The notes: generated by a model from the sequence alone, not told the origin. Counted from the stretch's first letter, positions 6,700 to 15,929 are shown. The stretch: 43,754 bases of DNA from an uncultured Desulfuromonadales bacterium (GCA_945787465.1 CALZIZ010000021.1:1-43754), one strand, 5' to 3'. Numbers and translations are program-made.

Positions 6700-8031
6700 T
6701 TATGCGGGCAGGGGCCAGTCGGTCTCGTACCCCTGGGGATAGAAGCTTTCTTTGGTGCGGTTAAAGTAACCGAACTGCAGGCGCGGCACCCGGGCCTTGA
6801 CCGAGTCGAGCATCGCCTTCATTCCCATGCCTTCTCCGCTGACCTTGAGCGCCTCCCAGTAGAGGGTCGGGTCGATGCTCAGATTACGCATCTGTACCAG
6901 GTCGACCTGCGCCTCCTCTACCAGTTGGACCAGGGCCTCGACCTCCTCGGGTTGATCGGTCACCCCGGGGAAGACCAGGTAATTGAGCATGGTGAAGAGC
7001 CCGGCCCGCTTGGCCCTGTGGATCGACTCGATCACCTCGGCAAAAGCATAACCACGGGGCCGGTAGTAAGCGTTGTAGAGGGGCTCTTGCACCGAATTGA
7101 GCGACACGCGAATCGAATCGACTCCGGCTGCGGCCAACTGGTCGATGGCCGCCGGGATGGAGGCGTTGGAGTTGAAATTAATCGTCCCCCGGTCGGTCTG
7201 CCGGCGCATCTGCCGCACCGCTTCGCAGATGGTGTCGGCCTGCAGGATGGGATCCCCCTCGCAGCCCTGGCCGAAGGAGACGATGGCGTTTTCAGCCTGC
7301 TGCAGGTGGGGCACGGCAATTTCGCAGAGTTCCTCAACGGTGGGCACGAAGGAGAGGCGTTCCTGGCTCGACGGGCAGCAGTCGGGCGCCTCTTGAAGCG
7401 AGATGCACCCCAGGCACCGGGAGTTGCACGTAGGGGAACTGGGCAGCGGGGCTTCCCAGCGGCGAAAAAAGAGGTTTTTTGCCGCAAAACAGTGGTAATC
7501 AACGGCACAGCGCGAGAGCTGCTCTAAAAGCCGGTTCTTCGGATTTTCGCTCAGCGCCTGGCGCACCAGGGGATCGAGCTTGCGGTCGTCGAAGTGCTCG
7601 ACCTGCCACTGGGTGTTGCGATCGACCCGGGCGGCGGCCACGTAGAACCGCTCCTCCTCCACACACCAGCCGACCGCGGTATAGGCCCAGAGGGGCAGTT
7701 GGACCCCCTTGCGCCCATAGTCGGCGGCAGGCAACAGGGTGCGGGTAAAAGCAGGGCTCATAAAGGCTGAGACGGCCTGCATCTCGCCCCCGCCCCAACT
7801 GCCGGGCAGTCGGTCCCTGGTTGTCAGCCGCCCGCTGCGCCGATCAAAACCCATGGGCGGGGTGCCGGGGATGGTAAAGAGCCTGCTGCCCTCGGGCAGC
7901 GGGATCAGTTCATCTTCCCGGGGAGCCCGGGGATGAGTACCGTTCATCCCTGCCATCAGCAGGTCGGGGTGTTCAAAAACTTCGCCGGCGGCATCGGCCA
8001 CCACGGCCAGGATGGTCCTGGTTCGGGACAT
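6700..8031 (-). CDS. Radical SAM protein of unknown substrate
   Basis: The 443-residue protein carries the radical SAM cluster motif C-x3-C-x2-C (TCNSRCLGC, Cys202/206/209). Downstream blocks typical of the TIM-barrel core follow: GQGCEGDP, INFNSNAS, RVSLNSV, NYLVFPG and MRNLSIDP. An N-terminal region of about 190 residues precedes it with conserved-looking VADAAGEVFEHP and PPMGFDRR segments; extra Cys at 175, 181, 218 and 219 might bind a further cluster. The frame stays open far upstream, but the ATG at 8031 is the sensible start because the divergent B12-type gene begins at 8104. I do not know the substrate. The gene is directly upstream of glrK. Confidence 0.85.
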   Translation of the reverse strand: MSRTRTILAVVADAAGEVFEHPDLLMAGMNGTHPRAPREDELIPLPEGSRLFTIPGTPPMGFDRRSGRLTTRDRLPGSWGGGEMQAVSAFMSPAFTRTLLPAADYGRKGVQLPLWAYTAVGWCVEEERFYVAAARVDRNTQWQVEHFDDRKLDPLVRQALSENPKNRLLEQLSRCAVDYHCFAAKNLFFRRWEAPLPSSPTCNSRCLGCISLQEAPDCCPSSQERLSFVPTVEELCEIAVPHLQQAENAIVSFGQGCEGDPILQADTICEAVRQMRRQTDRGTINFNSNASIPAAIDQLAAAGVDSIRVSLNSVQEPLYNAYYRPRGYAFAEVIESIHRAKRAGLFTMLNYLVFPGVTDQPEEVEALVQLVEEAQVDLVQMRNLSIDPTLYWEALKVSGEGMGMKAMLDSVKARVPRLQFGYFNRTKESFYPQGYETDWPLPA

Positions 8032-8103
8032 AGAAAGAGCATAGCCAGAGGCAAAGGGGAATGCGCTTCGATTTACCACTTTTCTTCTGCCGGGCGGTTG
8101 GTT

Positions 8104-9822
8104 ATGCTTGCGGCCATGCGTACAATACTCAGCACCCTGCACAGCAAATACATTCATCCCAGCCTCGCCCTGCCGTACCTGGCCGCCTTCTGCGGTCCGG
8201 ATTGCGGCGAGCTGCTGCTTCGCGAATTCACCGTTCACGAACCCAAAGAGTTTGTGCTGGCCTCCCTGCTGGCCGAAAAACCGGACGTGGTGGCCTTTTC
8301 GGTCTACCTGTGGAACCGCCGCGAAACCCTGGAACTGGTTGATGCCCTCCATGAGATCCACCCCGAGATCCGCATCGCTCTCGGCGGACCGGAGGTTTCC
8401 TTCGAGAGCCGCGGCCTGTTTGCAGCCCACCTGGGGCTGAGCGCCCTGGTGCGTGGCGAGGGAGAACTGCCCCTGCGTACCCTCTTGCAGGCATGGGCGC
8501 AAAACAAGAACCCGGGCGAAGTGCCGCGGCTCTCCTGGCGCAGCAACGGGCACCTCGTCGAAGGCCCCGACGGCCCTCCCTTGAGCCGGCTCGATGAGAT
8601 CCCCTCCCCTTTTGCCCTGGAACTGGTCGATCTTTCCCGCGGGTTTGTCTATTACGAGACCAGCCGCGGCTGCCCCTACCGCTGCGCCTTCTGCATGAGC
8701 AGCCTGGACAGCACGGTTCGATCCTTTTCGATGGAGCGCATCCGCGCTGACCTGGGCCTGCTCATGGAGCGGCAGGTGCCCAAGGTCAAGCTGGTCGATC
8801 GCACCTTCAATTACGACGCCGCCCGGGCCCGGGAGATCTTTGCCTATATCCTTGCGCACAACCGCGGCAGCCATTTTCATTTCGAGATCGGCGCCCACCT
8901 GCTTGACGATGCGACCCTCGAGCTGCTGGCCGGGGTGCCGAAAGGGATGTTCCAGTTCGAGATCGGGGTCCAGTCGACTCTCGATGAAACCCTGGCGGCC
9001 ATCGACCGCCAGGCGCCCCTGGAGAGCCTCGAAGCCAACGTGAGACGGCTGCGACAGGCGGACAACATTCACCTGCACCTCGACCTGATCGCCGGTTTGC
9101 CCGGGGAGGGTTTCGGCCAGTTCCTCGCCTCTGTCGACCGGGTTGCCGCCCTGCGCCCCCACCATCTGCAGCTTGAACCGGTCAAGCTGCTGCCCGGCTC
9201 GCCGCTGCGCGCCCAGGCACAGGAGCTTGGCATTCGCTTCGATCCGCATCCGCCCTACACCGTCCTTGCAACCCCACAGCTGAGCTTTGCGCAGCTGGAG
9301 AAACTGCGCGGCATCAGCCGCCTTCTCGATCTGACCTACAACAGTGAACATTTTGCCGGTTTTCTTGACCAGCTCAGCGACGCCTGCGGCTCACTGGCTG
9401 CAGGGCTTCTACGCCTCGAGGCCTTCTGGAGGGAGCGGGAGCTGTTTCGCCACCCCCTGTCTCGACGGGGGGTCTTCGAGGCGATATGGGAGTTTGTGCA
9501 GCACGGTTTTGAAGGCAGAGCCAGAGAGCCGTTGCAGGAAAGCCTCGGCCGCGACTTCGCCCGCAGTGAACGGGTCGTCCCCGGCAAAGCCCCGGAGTTT
9601 TTCGATACCGCATTGAACGATACTGAAAATGCGGCCATTCGCCGCCTGGTACGCAGCGAAACCGAGGCGATCAAGGGTCAGGGCATCAAGCTGCAGCATT
9701 TTGCCGCCCGCTTCAGAAAGCTGCCGGAGCTTGAGGGGGAAACCATCCTGGTCTTTATCTACCTGACCCAGACCGGCGCCGGGATGCAGGTTAAGGAGTT
9801 GCGCCTCCCACCTTCCACGTGA
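8104..9822 (+). CDS. B12-binding-domain radical SAM protein (DUF4080-type)
   Basis: This is a 572-residue protein. Residues 5-130 form a cobalamin-binding-like Rossmann domain (STLHSKYIHPSLALPYLAAF, VVAFSVYLWN, IALGGPEVS). The radical SAM core follows with SRGCPYRCAFC (Cys190/194/197) and DRTFNYD, FEIGAHLL, FEIGVQS and LDLIAGLPGE blocks. The C-terminal 200 residues are helical and match what I know as DUF4080. Such proteins often carry out methylation or other radical chemistry; the substrate is unknown. The start could equally be ATG 8116, which gives the family-typical beginning MRTILSTLHSKYIH. It diverges from the other radical SAM gene with a 72-bp gap, so the two probably share control. 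Confidence 0.87.
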   Translation: MLAAMRTILSTLHSKYIHPSLALPYLAAFCGPDCGELLLREFTVHEPKEFVLASLLAEKPDVVAFSVYLWNRRETLELVDALHEIHPEIRIALGGPEVSFESRGLFAAHLGLSALVRGEGELPLRTLLQAWAQNKNPGEVPRLSWRSNGHLVEGPDGPPLSRLDEIPSPFALELVDLSRGFVYYETSRGCPYRCAFCMSSLDSTVRSFSMERIRADLGLLMERQVPKVKLVDRTFNYDAARAREIFAYILAHNRGSHFHFEIGAHLLDDATLELLAGVPKGMFQFEIGVQSTLDETLAAIDRQAPLESLEANVRRLRQADNIHLHLDLIAGLPGEGFGQFLASVDRVAALRPHHLQLEPVKLLPGSPLRAQAQELGIRFDPHPPYTVLATPQLSFAQLEKLRGISRLLDLTYNSEHFAGFLDQLSDACGSLAAGLLRLEAFWRERELFRHPLSRRGVFEAIWEFVQHGFEGRAREPLQESLGRDFARSERVVPGKAPEFFDTALNDTENAAIRRLVRSETEAIKGQGIKLQHFAARFRKLPELEGETILVFIYLTQTGAGMQVKELRLPPST

Positions 9823-9892
9823 AGAGACCCGTGTGATCAGGGGTAAAAGACAATGCTCGCCCCACAGCCCCCCTGCCCTGAGACCAAGAACC

Positions 9893-9961
9893 TTGGAGCG
9901 ACTTCAGTCGCGAAGTTTTTGTTCATCAACCAACGATTCGCGGCTGAAGCCGCTCCTACAA
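9893..9961. repeat. REP-like palindromic repeat pair
   Basis: The left arm GGAGCGACTTCAGTCGCGAA and the right arm TTCGCGGCTGAAGCCGCTCC form a large inverted repeat around a 29-bp centre, and each arm is itself palindromic (GACTTCAGTC, GGCTGAAGCC). This is the familiar repetitive extragenic palindrome motif (GGAGCGGCTTCAGCCGCGA) known from several proteobacteria. It lies between the convergent ends of the B12 radical SAM and DUF6178 genes and may help terminate both. Confidence 0.75.
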
Positions 9962-10026
9962 TTCAGCCTTCTAACGGCCTGCAGGCTCTCCTGCCAAAAT
10001 GCTGCCGCCCCACGGAACAAAGCAAA

Positions 10027-11721
10027 TTACACCAGCTTGATCAGCAGGCTGCCGACATAGCGGGGATCGAGGTTTTCCGCCCCCATGGTGCAATACTCTT
10101 CGGCCCACAACTCGAGGCAGTACTCGCCGAAGGCACCGGCGCCTGGCACCAACGAGTCGAGCCACTGGCGGGTCTCCTGGCGCAGGGCATCGTGGAGCTT
10201 GCTCTCGGTGCAGATGCGGGCATGCAGGCCCACCAGCTCCTCCCGGGGAATCGGTTGGGGAAGAAACTCCCGACCCATGATCCGGTTGGCCAGGGCGGTG
10301 AGAAAGAAGTCGGACAAGGCCAGGTCTTCGGGGTCATCGGGCTGGCATCCGGTAAGCTCAAGCTCCCCGGGAGCGGGCAGGGAAAAGGGAAAATGATCTT
10401 CAAAGAGCCGCTGCTGCACCTCGAGGCGCTCGAGCCACTCGGTGGCCAGGCGCAGCTCGTGGAGGTTGGCAAAGGGGCGCTCGCCGCCGCGATCGGGGCG
10501 CTCGATCCCTTCGAAAAACTGCGGTTTTCTGCGCTGCAGAGCATCGACCAGGGCCCGAAATGGCCCGTCGAGGTAGGGGCCGAGCTGCGATTTGCAAAGC
10601 GGGGCCGCGCGGCGCTGAAGCTGCAGAGTCAGGCTGAAGCCGAGCCGGAACAGCGCCTCGAGGTAAAGATCGTCCAGGCACTGGGCGGCGCGGACCGCAT
10701 CGCCGCCGCACAGGTGCTCAAGTGCCAGGTTGAGGCAGCGGTAGACCCCCTCGGTTTCGGCCAGCACCTGGCTTGCGTCGCCAACGTCGATACGATCGGC
10801 GGCCATCACCTTGTTGAGCAGGTAGCTCAGCTCCCAGCAGAATTCTTCGGTCACCCCACCGGCGAGAACCTCGGCCAGCAGGTCTCGGGCCCGGGCACCG
10901 GAGAGCATGAAACCGGGGGCCTCCACCCCTTCTTCGCCGGGGATGATGGCAGCCTTGCGCCACTGCTCGGGGTTGAAGCCTTCGGGGTCAAGAAAGGCGT
11001 AAACGCCCAGCGCGTCCATAGTATCGTAAAAACCGCGATCCTGCAGACGGCCGCTGCGAAAGTGGTAAACCTCTTCCTCCAGCAGGGCATCCTGCTCCCA
11101 GCGTAGCGCTTCCATCAGGCGCCTGGCGAAATTATTTTCCCGATTGAACAACGTCTCAACCAGGTAGCCGATGACCTTGCCGCCCTCGGGATCATTGAAG
11201 GCCAACTCATAGCCACCAGGGCCCGCCGGCCGCGCCTCGTCGTCATCATCGGCTTCGGGGCCGCTGACGACAACCGCGAACTTTTTCAGAATCAGCACCA
11301 ACAGCTCGAAATCGAGTTCCAGAACGGTCTGCAGAACCTTGTCTTCGCCCCCCTCGGCCAGCAACATCAGCCATTGCAGCAACCTCGGCCCATCGAGTTG
11401 CGCCTCCTGCCAGCAGTCCAGATCCAGAAAGGTGGTGAACTGCTCGGTGTTTACCAGAGTCAGCAGTTCGGCGGCACTTTCGGGGCCCAGCTCCTTGATC
11501 AGCAGGTAGATTTCCTGGGCCGGCAGCCGTCGCACCAGCACTTCGGCATCCCTCGCCTCAAGGATCAGGTTGTGCTTTTCCCGTCCTGTGGCCCGGCGCA
11601 CGATGTCCAGCCGTTCTTCGCTTCTCAAGGCGTTAAACTCCTTGACCGAGATGCTGCGCGGTTCGCGAAGCAGGGTCAGGTGCCGCACCTTTTTGCGGGA
11701 GGGCAGGTTGATTTTGTCCAT
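10027..11721 (-). CDS. DUF6178 family protein
   Basis: The 564-residue soluble, acidic, mainly helical protein begins MDKINLPSRKK and has the segments RRLPAQEIYLLIKELGPE and FLDLDCWQEAQLD, followed by an acidic linker (VSGPEADDDDE). I recognise it as the DUF6178 family, common in Desulfuromonadales and without known function. No catalytic motif or membrane segment is evident. Short repeated acidic helices give it the look of a scaffold. AAGGAG lies 9 nt before the ATG. It is transcribed toward the B12 radical SAM gene, with a REP-like palindrome between. Its upstream region is shared with the divergent envelope ABC operon. Confidence 0.8.
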   Translation of the reverse strand: MDKINLPSRKKVRHLTLLREPRSISVKEFNALRSEERLDIVRRATGREKHNLILEARDAEVLVRRLPAQEIYLLIKELGPESAAELLTLVNTEQFTTFLDLDCWQEAQLDGPRLLQWLMLLAEGGEDKVLQTVLELDFELLVLILKKFAVVVSGPEADDDDEARPAGPGGYELAFNDPEGGKVIGYLVETLFNRENNFARRLMEALRWEQDALLEEEVYHFRSGRLQDRGFYDTMDALGVYAFLDPEGFNPEQWRKAAIIPGEEGVEAPGFMLSGARARDLLAEVLAGGVTEEFCWELSYLLNKVMAADRIDVGDASQVLAETEGVYRCLNLALEHLCGGDAVRAAQCLDDLYLEALFRLGFSLTLQLQRRAAPLCKSQLGPYLDGPFRALVDALQRRKPQFFEGIERPDRGGERPFANLHELRLATEWLERLEVQQRLFEDHFPFSLPAPGELELTGCQPDDPEDLALSDFFLTALANRIMGREFLPQPIPREELVGLHARICTESKLHDALRQETRQWLDSLVPGAGAFGEYCLELWAEEYCTMGAENLDPRYVGSLLIKLV

Positions 11722-11910
11722 TTAGATAAACTCCTTTGGAGTGGTGGTTTTTTAGCGGGCAGTCAATTTAATCCAGGCACGCGCTTTGGTCAAGGTCCAT
11801 TCGCCCCGGCCGGGAGGTTTCCCTCCTCCCCGGTGTCGGCCTTCATGGGCGGCACCGATGCAAGCCCAGAAAGGTATGTTATCATGAATCAAATTCCGGT
11901 GAGGATAGAC

Positions 11911-12660
11911 ATGATGCCACAGACCCTTGTGCGAGCAATATTACTGGCGGGGATCTGGCTGTTGAGCGCAGCACCTCCTGCTCAGGCCACCGACTTGGCT
12001 GAACTGATCCGCCAGGTGGAAATCCAGTACACCGGGCGCTCTTCTTTCGCCCTGGTCTTTATGGAGGTAAAAACCGAGCATTGGCAACGCCACATGGAGA
12101 TGGAATTCTGGTCCTATGAACGGGACTACTTTCTGAGCCGGATTACCGCCCCGCCCAAAGAACGCGGGGTCTCAACCCTCAAGGCCCGCAAAGATGTCTG
12201 GAACTACCTGCCCAAAGTCGACCGGGTGATCAAGGTGCCGGCCTCGATGATGGGCGGCTCCTGGATGGGCAGCCACATCACCAATGATGACCTGGTCAAG
12301 GCGAGCCAGGTCGACCAGGACTTCGACTTCGCCCTGCTCGAAGAAACCGACCGTCTCTATCGCATCGAGTGCATGCCCAAACCTGACGCGGCGGTCGTCT
12401 GGGGCAAGATCGAATACCAGATCGGCAAGCCCGAGAACATCCCCCTGCGGATCGACTATTTCGACGAACAGATGGAGAAGGTTCGCGAAATCGTCTTCGA
12501 TGACGTGCAGAAGGTGGAGGGGCGAACCATCCCCCTGCGCATGACCGTGCGCCCCCTCGATACCCCCGAAGAAAGCACTGTAATGCACTACCGGCAGATC
12601 AGCTTCGATACCCCTGTCGAAAAGAGCTTCTTTTCCTTGCGCAACCTCAAAAAACGTTAG
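11911..12660 (+). CDS. LolA-like outer-membrane lipoprotein-sorting protein
   Basis: This is a 249-residue periplasmic protein with a signal peptide (1-27, cut near AQAT) and a LolA/LolB-like beta fold. The segments LAELIRQVEIQYTGRSSF, SRITAPPKERGVSTL, MMGGSWMGSHITNDDLVK and IPLRIDYFDEQMEKVREI are typical of the family annotated as outer-membrane lipoprotein-sorting protein. The start at 11911 is chosen because GGTGAGG lies 6 nt before it; an ATG at 11884 is in frame but lacks a ribosome-binding site. It is the first gene of an apparent operon with two FtsX-type permeases, an ATPase and an outer-membrane barrel, so it probably carries a hydrophobic cargo across the periplasm. The cargo is unknown. 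Confidence 0.85.
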   Translation: MMPQTLVRAILLAGIWLLSAAPPAQATDLAELIRQVEIQYTGRSSFALVFMEVKTEHWQRHMEMEFWSYERDYFLSRITAPPKERGVSTLKARKDVWNYLPKVDRVIKVPASMMGGSWMGSHITNDDLVKASQVDQDFDFALLEETDRLYRIECMPKPDAAVVWGKIEYQIGKPENIPLRIDYFDEQMEKVREIVFDDVQKVEGRTIPLRMTVRPLDTPEESTVMHYRQISFDTPVEKSFFSLRNLKKR

Positions 12661-12672
12661 GCTCGAGCAGCC

Positions 12673-13905
12673 ATGACCGGAACCCTGATTCGACTTGCCA
12701 TCCGCAACATCTGGCGCAACCGGCGTCGCACCCTGCTCACGCTGTCGGCAATGATCGTCTCGGCCTCTTTGCTGATGCTTGCCCTGGGGGTCTTCTCCGG
12801 CATGCTAAGAGACATGCTCAGTTCGGCAACCGAGCAGTACTCGGGCCACATCGTCATCTCGGCCCGGGGCTACCAGGATGACCGGGACATGTTCCTCACC
12901 ATTGACCAGCAGGCCCAAACGACCTCAGCGCTGGAGAACCAGGAGGGAGTCATCGGGGCAGCGCCCCGGCTTCGGGGGTTCGGTCTGCTCTCCTACCAAG
13001 ACCGCAGCTACCCGGTGGAGGTGCTGGGTATTGACCCGGCCCGGGAACCGACGGTCACTCACCTGGGAAGGCAACTGGTGGCAGGCCACTACCTGAACCC
13101 CTTGGAACCGCGCAGCGCGGTTGTCGGTAAGGGTCTGGCCGACAAACTCCGGGTCCGCCCCGGTGATGAGCTGGTTTTTGTCACCCAGGCCGCCGACGGC
13201 TCGATCGGCAATGATCTGCTGCTGGTCAGCGGCACCTTCGAAACCGGTGATGCCGGGCACGACAACGGTCTGCTGATGGTCAACCTGGCCTGGCTGCAAG
13301 AGGTAATGGTGCTGCCCGCGCAACTTCACGAAGTGGCGCTGCGGGTCGACGATCCGCTTGCGGCCGCTGTCGTCGCTGACCGGCTGCAAGGCGCTCTGCC
13401 CGAAACCCTGGAGGTTCTCGACTGGGGCCGGCTGCTTCCCGAGATGCGCGAGGTCATTGCATCCTACGATGTCAGCCGGATGATCCTGATCGTGATTCTT
13501 TACTCGGCCACCGGGTTGGGGATTCTCAATACCTTTTTCATGTCGGTCCTCGAGCGGACTCGCGAATTCGGCATCCTCATGGCCATGGGGCTCAAGCCCT
13601 GGACCCTGAGGGTCATGGTCCTGCTCGAAACCCTTTTCATGGGTCTGATCGCCCTGGCGGTCGGGGTCGGCCTTGCCCTGGCGCTGACCTGGTACATGAG
13701 GGATGTCGGCATCGACCTCAGCGGCTCCCTGACCCCGATCACCTACGCAGGCGGCACCATTTTGCCCCGGCTGAGTGCCGCCTTTGACGCCAGGAACTTT
13801 CTCATCCCCGGCATCATCCTGCTGCTGGTCTGCCTGGGGGCCGGATACCTGCCGGCCCGCCGGGCGGCCAGGCTGAAACCGGTCGAAGCCCTGCGGGAGG
13901 ATTGA
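12673..13905 (+). CDS. FtsX/MacB-type ABC transporter permease (first of two)
   Basis: The 410-residue membrane protein has a cytoplasmic RNIWRNRRRT start, a first membrane helix at about 20-42, a periplasmic MacB core domain (45-265), and three C-terminal helices of the FtsX fold (about 272-292, 315-345, 370-400). The conserved coupling segment LERTREFGILMAMG and the end PARRAARLKPVEALRE are characteristic of LolC/LolE/MacB permeases. It starts 12 bp after the LolA-like gene and ends 2 bp before the second permease gene. Such permeases do mechanical work on envelope substrates rather than move them through a channel; the substrate here is unknown. Confidence 0.92.
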   Translation: MTGTLIRLAIRNIWRNRRRTLLTLSAMIVSASLLMLALGVFSGMLRDMLSSATEQYSGHIVISARGYQDDRDMFLTIDQQAQTTSALENQEGVIGAAPRLRGFGLLSYQDRSYPVEVLGIDPAREPTVTHLGRQLVAGHYLNPLEPRSAVVGKGLADKLRVRPGDELVFVTQAADGSIGNDLLLVSGTFETGDAGHDNGLLMVNLAWLQEVMVLPAQLHEVALRVDDPLAAAVVADRLQGALPETLEVLDWGRLLPEMREVIASYDVSRMILIVILYSATGLGILNTFFMSVLERTREFGILMAMGLKPWTLRVMVLLETLFMGLIALAVGVGLALALTWYMRDVGIDLSGSLTPITYAGGTILPRLSAAFDARNFLIPGIILLLVCLGAGYLPARRAARLKPVEALRED

Positions 13906-13907
13906 GC

Positions 13908-15140
13908 ATGGACCTTTTTGCCCTGGCCTGGAAAAACCTCTGGCGCAACCGGCGCCGCACCCTGATCACCCTGGCGGCCCTGAGTTTGAGCCTGATGCTG
14001 ATCCAGGCCTTTCACAATCTCTCCTGGGGCGTCTACCGGCAGATGATCAACAGCGGCGTGCGCGCAGGCTCCGGGCATCTGGCCGTTTACCGCGGCGATT
14101 ACGTCCGCAGCCGCAACGAGCAGCTCTCCTTCGCCCAGGCTGATCTTGTCGAGCGCATCGCAGCCCTCGAAGGTGTGGAAGGCGCCCTGCCACGGGTCTA
14201 TCTGCCCGGGCTGGCCCAGTCGAGCCGTGAGAGCCGCGGCATACTGTTGATCGGCGTCAGCCCCCGTGCCGAAACATCGATCAACCCCTTTTTAAAGGCC
14301 CTGCCTGACGATGAGCAGATTCGCTCTGGCGACAGCAGGGACGCTCTGGTCGGGCAGAAGCTGCTCAAAGAGCTGAAGATAAACAGGGGCAACAAATTCG
14401 TCATCACCGTCCAGGGCCGGGACGGATTGTTGAACAGCGAGCTATTCCGGGTGCGGGGGGTGATCGCCACCGGCATAAAGAATGTGGACGGCAGCATGAT
14501 CATGGTCGGCCAGCAGCGGGCTTCGGCCATGGCCGGCATCAGCGGCCAGATCCACGAACTGGCGGTGGTTCTGCACCGCCCAGAGGATGATCGAAAAGTC
14601 TTTCCGGCCGTGGCAGAGCTGCTGCGCAACCACCCGGAGCTGAGCCCGATTCCCTGGGAGGAGGCAATGCTCAACCTCTCCGATGCCATCAAGCTCGACT
14701 ACGCCAGTCAGAAATTTATCTTTTTTATTATTCTGTCCATCGTCACCATCGGGGTGATCAACACCTTGCTGATGTCGGTCATGGAGCGGGTGCGGGAGTT
14801 CGGGGTGATTCTGGCCCTGGGGGCGAGCCCCGGCCGGCTGCGGCGCATGATCATCAGCGAAGCCCTGGTGCTGGCGCTGCTCTCGATGGTGCTGGGCACC
14901 CTTCTCGGTTCACTGGCAACCTGGTACCTGACAAGCTACGGCATCGATCTGCGCGATTTCGTCAGTGAAACCCTTGAATTCGGCGGGGTGGTCTTCGACC
15001 CGGTGCTGCGGGCCAGCTGGGATCTGCCATGGATGATCAAGATCAGCTTCTACGTCGCCGGCCTCTGTCTTCTGGCCTCGATCTACCCCGCCTTTCGCGC
15101 GGCCCGAATTGCCCCGGCCGAAGCGATGCGGCATGTTTGA
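13908..15140 (+). CDS. FtsX/MacB-type ABC transporter permease (second of two)
   Basis: This 410-residue partner of the previous permease has the same layout: WKNLWRNRRRTLITLAALSLSL at the N-terminus, a periplasmic domain to about residue 265, then three FtsX helices with the MERVREFGVILALG coupling segment and the end PAFRAARIAPAEAMRHV. The ATG at 13908 has GGGAGG 8 nt upstream; a TTG two codons earlier overlaps the stop of the first gene and is less likely. Two different permeases with one ATPase suggest a LolCE-like heterodimer. The gene ends just before a microrepeat that separates it from the ATPase gene. Confidence 0.92.
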   Translation: MDLFALAWKNLWRNRRRTLITLAALSLSLMLIQAFHNLSWGVYRQMINSGVRAGSGHLAVYRGDYVRSRNEQLSFAQADLVERIAALEGVEGALPRVYLPGLAQSSRESRGILLIGVSPRAETSINPFLKALPDDEQIRSGDSRDALVGQKLLKELKINRGNKFVITVQGRDGLLNSELFRVRGVIATGIKNVDGSMIMVGQQRASAMAGISGQIHELAVVLHRPEDDRKVFPAVAELLRNHPELSPIPWEEAMLNLSDAIKLDYASQKFIFFIILSIVTIGVINTLLMSVMERVREFGVILALGASPGRLRRMIISEALVLALLSMVLGTLLGSLATWYLTSYGIDLRDFVSETLEFGGVVFDPVLRASWDLPWMIKISFYVAGLCLLASIYPAFRAARIAPAEAMRHV

Positions 15141-15147
15141 AGGGCCG

Positions 15148-15226
15148 TAATTGGTGATTGGTGATTCGTAATTGGGTTTTGATTTTTCCAATCACCAATC
15201 ACCAATCACCAATAACGAATCACGGT
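15148..15226. repeat. ATTGGTGATT microrepeat with inverted copies inside the ABC operon
   Basis: Tandem GATTGGTGATTGGTGATTCG units on the left are mirrored by CACCAATCACCAATCACCAA units on the right around a T-rich centre. Together they form a potential 30-bp hairpin. It fills almost the whole 93-bp gap between the second permease and the ATPase gene, where the rest of the operon is tightly spaced. Confidence 0.8.
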
Positions 15227-15233
15227 ATTTACC

Positions 15234-15929
15234 ATGTTGATTGAACTTAAAAACATCACCAAGGTCTACCCCCTGGGCACCCAGCAGGTCAGGGCTGTGG
15301 ACGATGTCAGCCTGACCATCGACGCCGGGGAGTTTACCGTGCTCGCCGGCCCCTCGGGAAGCGGTAAGACGACCCTGCTCAATATGATCGGCTGCCTTGA
15401 CCGGCCCAGCGCAGGGCAGGTTCTGATTCATGGGCGGGATGTCGGTCGGCGCAGCGCCCGGGAGCTCTCGGATTTTCGCCTTCACAACATCGGCTTCATC
15501 TTCCAGTCCTACAACCTGATTCCGGTCCTGACAGCCGAGGAGAACGCAGAGTTTACCCTGATGCTCCAGGGCGTGCCCAAACCCCTTCGGCAGGAGCGCA
15601 TCCGCACGCTGTTCGCCGAGCTTGGCATCGACGGGCTGGAGGGGCGCAAACCCAACGACCTTTCGGGCGGTCAGCAGCAGAGAGTCGCCATCGCCCGGGC
15701 GATGGCCGCAGAACCGGCGGTGATACTCGCCGACGAACCGACCGCAAACCTCGACTCAAAAACCAGCGAAGACCTGCTGAGGCTGATGCGCAGGCTCAAT
15801 GAAGGCCAGAAAACAACGTTTATCTTCAGCTCCCACGACAGCCTGGTGATTCGCCTGGCACGGCGGGTGATTCACCTCAAGGACGGCCGCCTCGAGTCGG
15901 ACCGCCTTCAGGAAGGACTTCAGCGTTGA
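15234..15929 (+). CDS. ABC transporter ATPase, LolD/MacB type
   Basis: The 231-residue ATPase shows Walker A GPSGSGKT (about 38-45), Q-loop FIFQSYNLIP, signature LSGGQQQR, Walker B VILADEPT and the H-loop SSHD. This is the LolD/MacB/FtsE class that drives FtsX-type permeases. It should couple ATP hydrolysis to the two preceding permeases. The upstream ribosome-binding site is poor because a microrepeat lies directly before it. The stop codon overlaps the TTG start of the next gene. Confidence 0.95.
   Translation: MLIELKNITKVYPLGTQQVRAVDDVSLTIDAGEFTVLAGPSGSGKTTLLNMIGCLDRPSAGQVLIHGRDVGRRSARELSDFRLHNIGFIFQSYNLIPVLTAEENAEFTLMLQGVPKPLRQERIRTLFAELGIDGLEGRKPNDLSGGQQQRVAIARAMAAEPAVILADEPTANLDSKTSEDLLRLMRRLNEGQKTTFIFSSHDSLVIRLARRVIHLKDGRLESDRLQEGLQR

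Noticed and set aside
5683-7527. Plus-strand 614-residue open frame across glrK and the radical SAM gene
   Set aside because: It lies opposite two genes with clear domains. The translation is Gln/Leu/Gly/Asp-rich with no motif, typical of an antisense shadow in high-GC DNA.
8032-9351. Upstream extension of the minus-strand radical SAM frame to 9351
   Set aside because: It is antisense to the B12-type radical SAM gene. The extra 440 residues have no family features, and the natural ATG is at 8031.
9853-11106. Plus-strand 417-residue frame opposite DUF6178
   Set aside because: Low-complexity shadow with no ribosome-binding site; the minus-strand protein is a recognised family.
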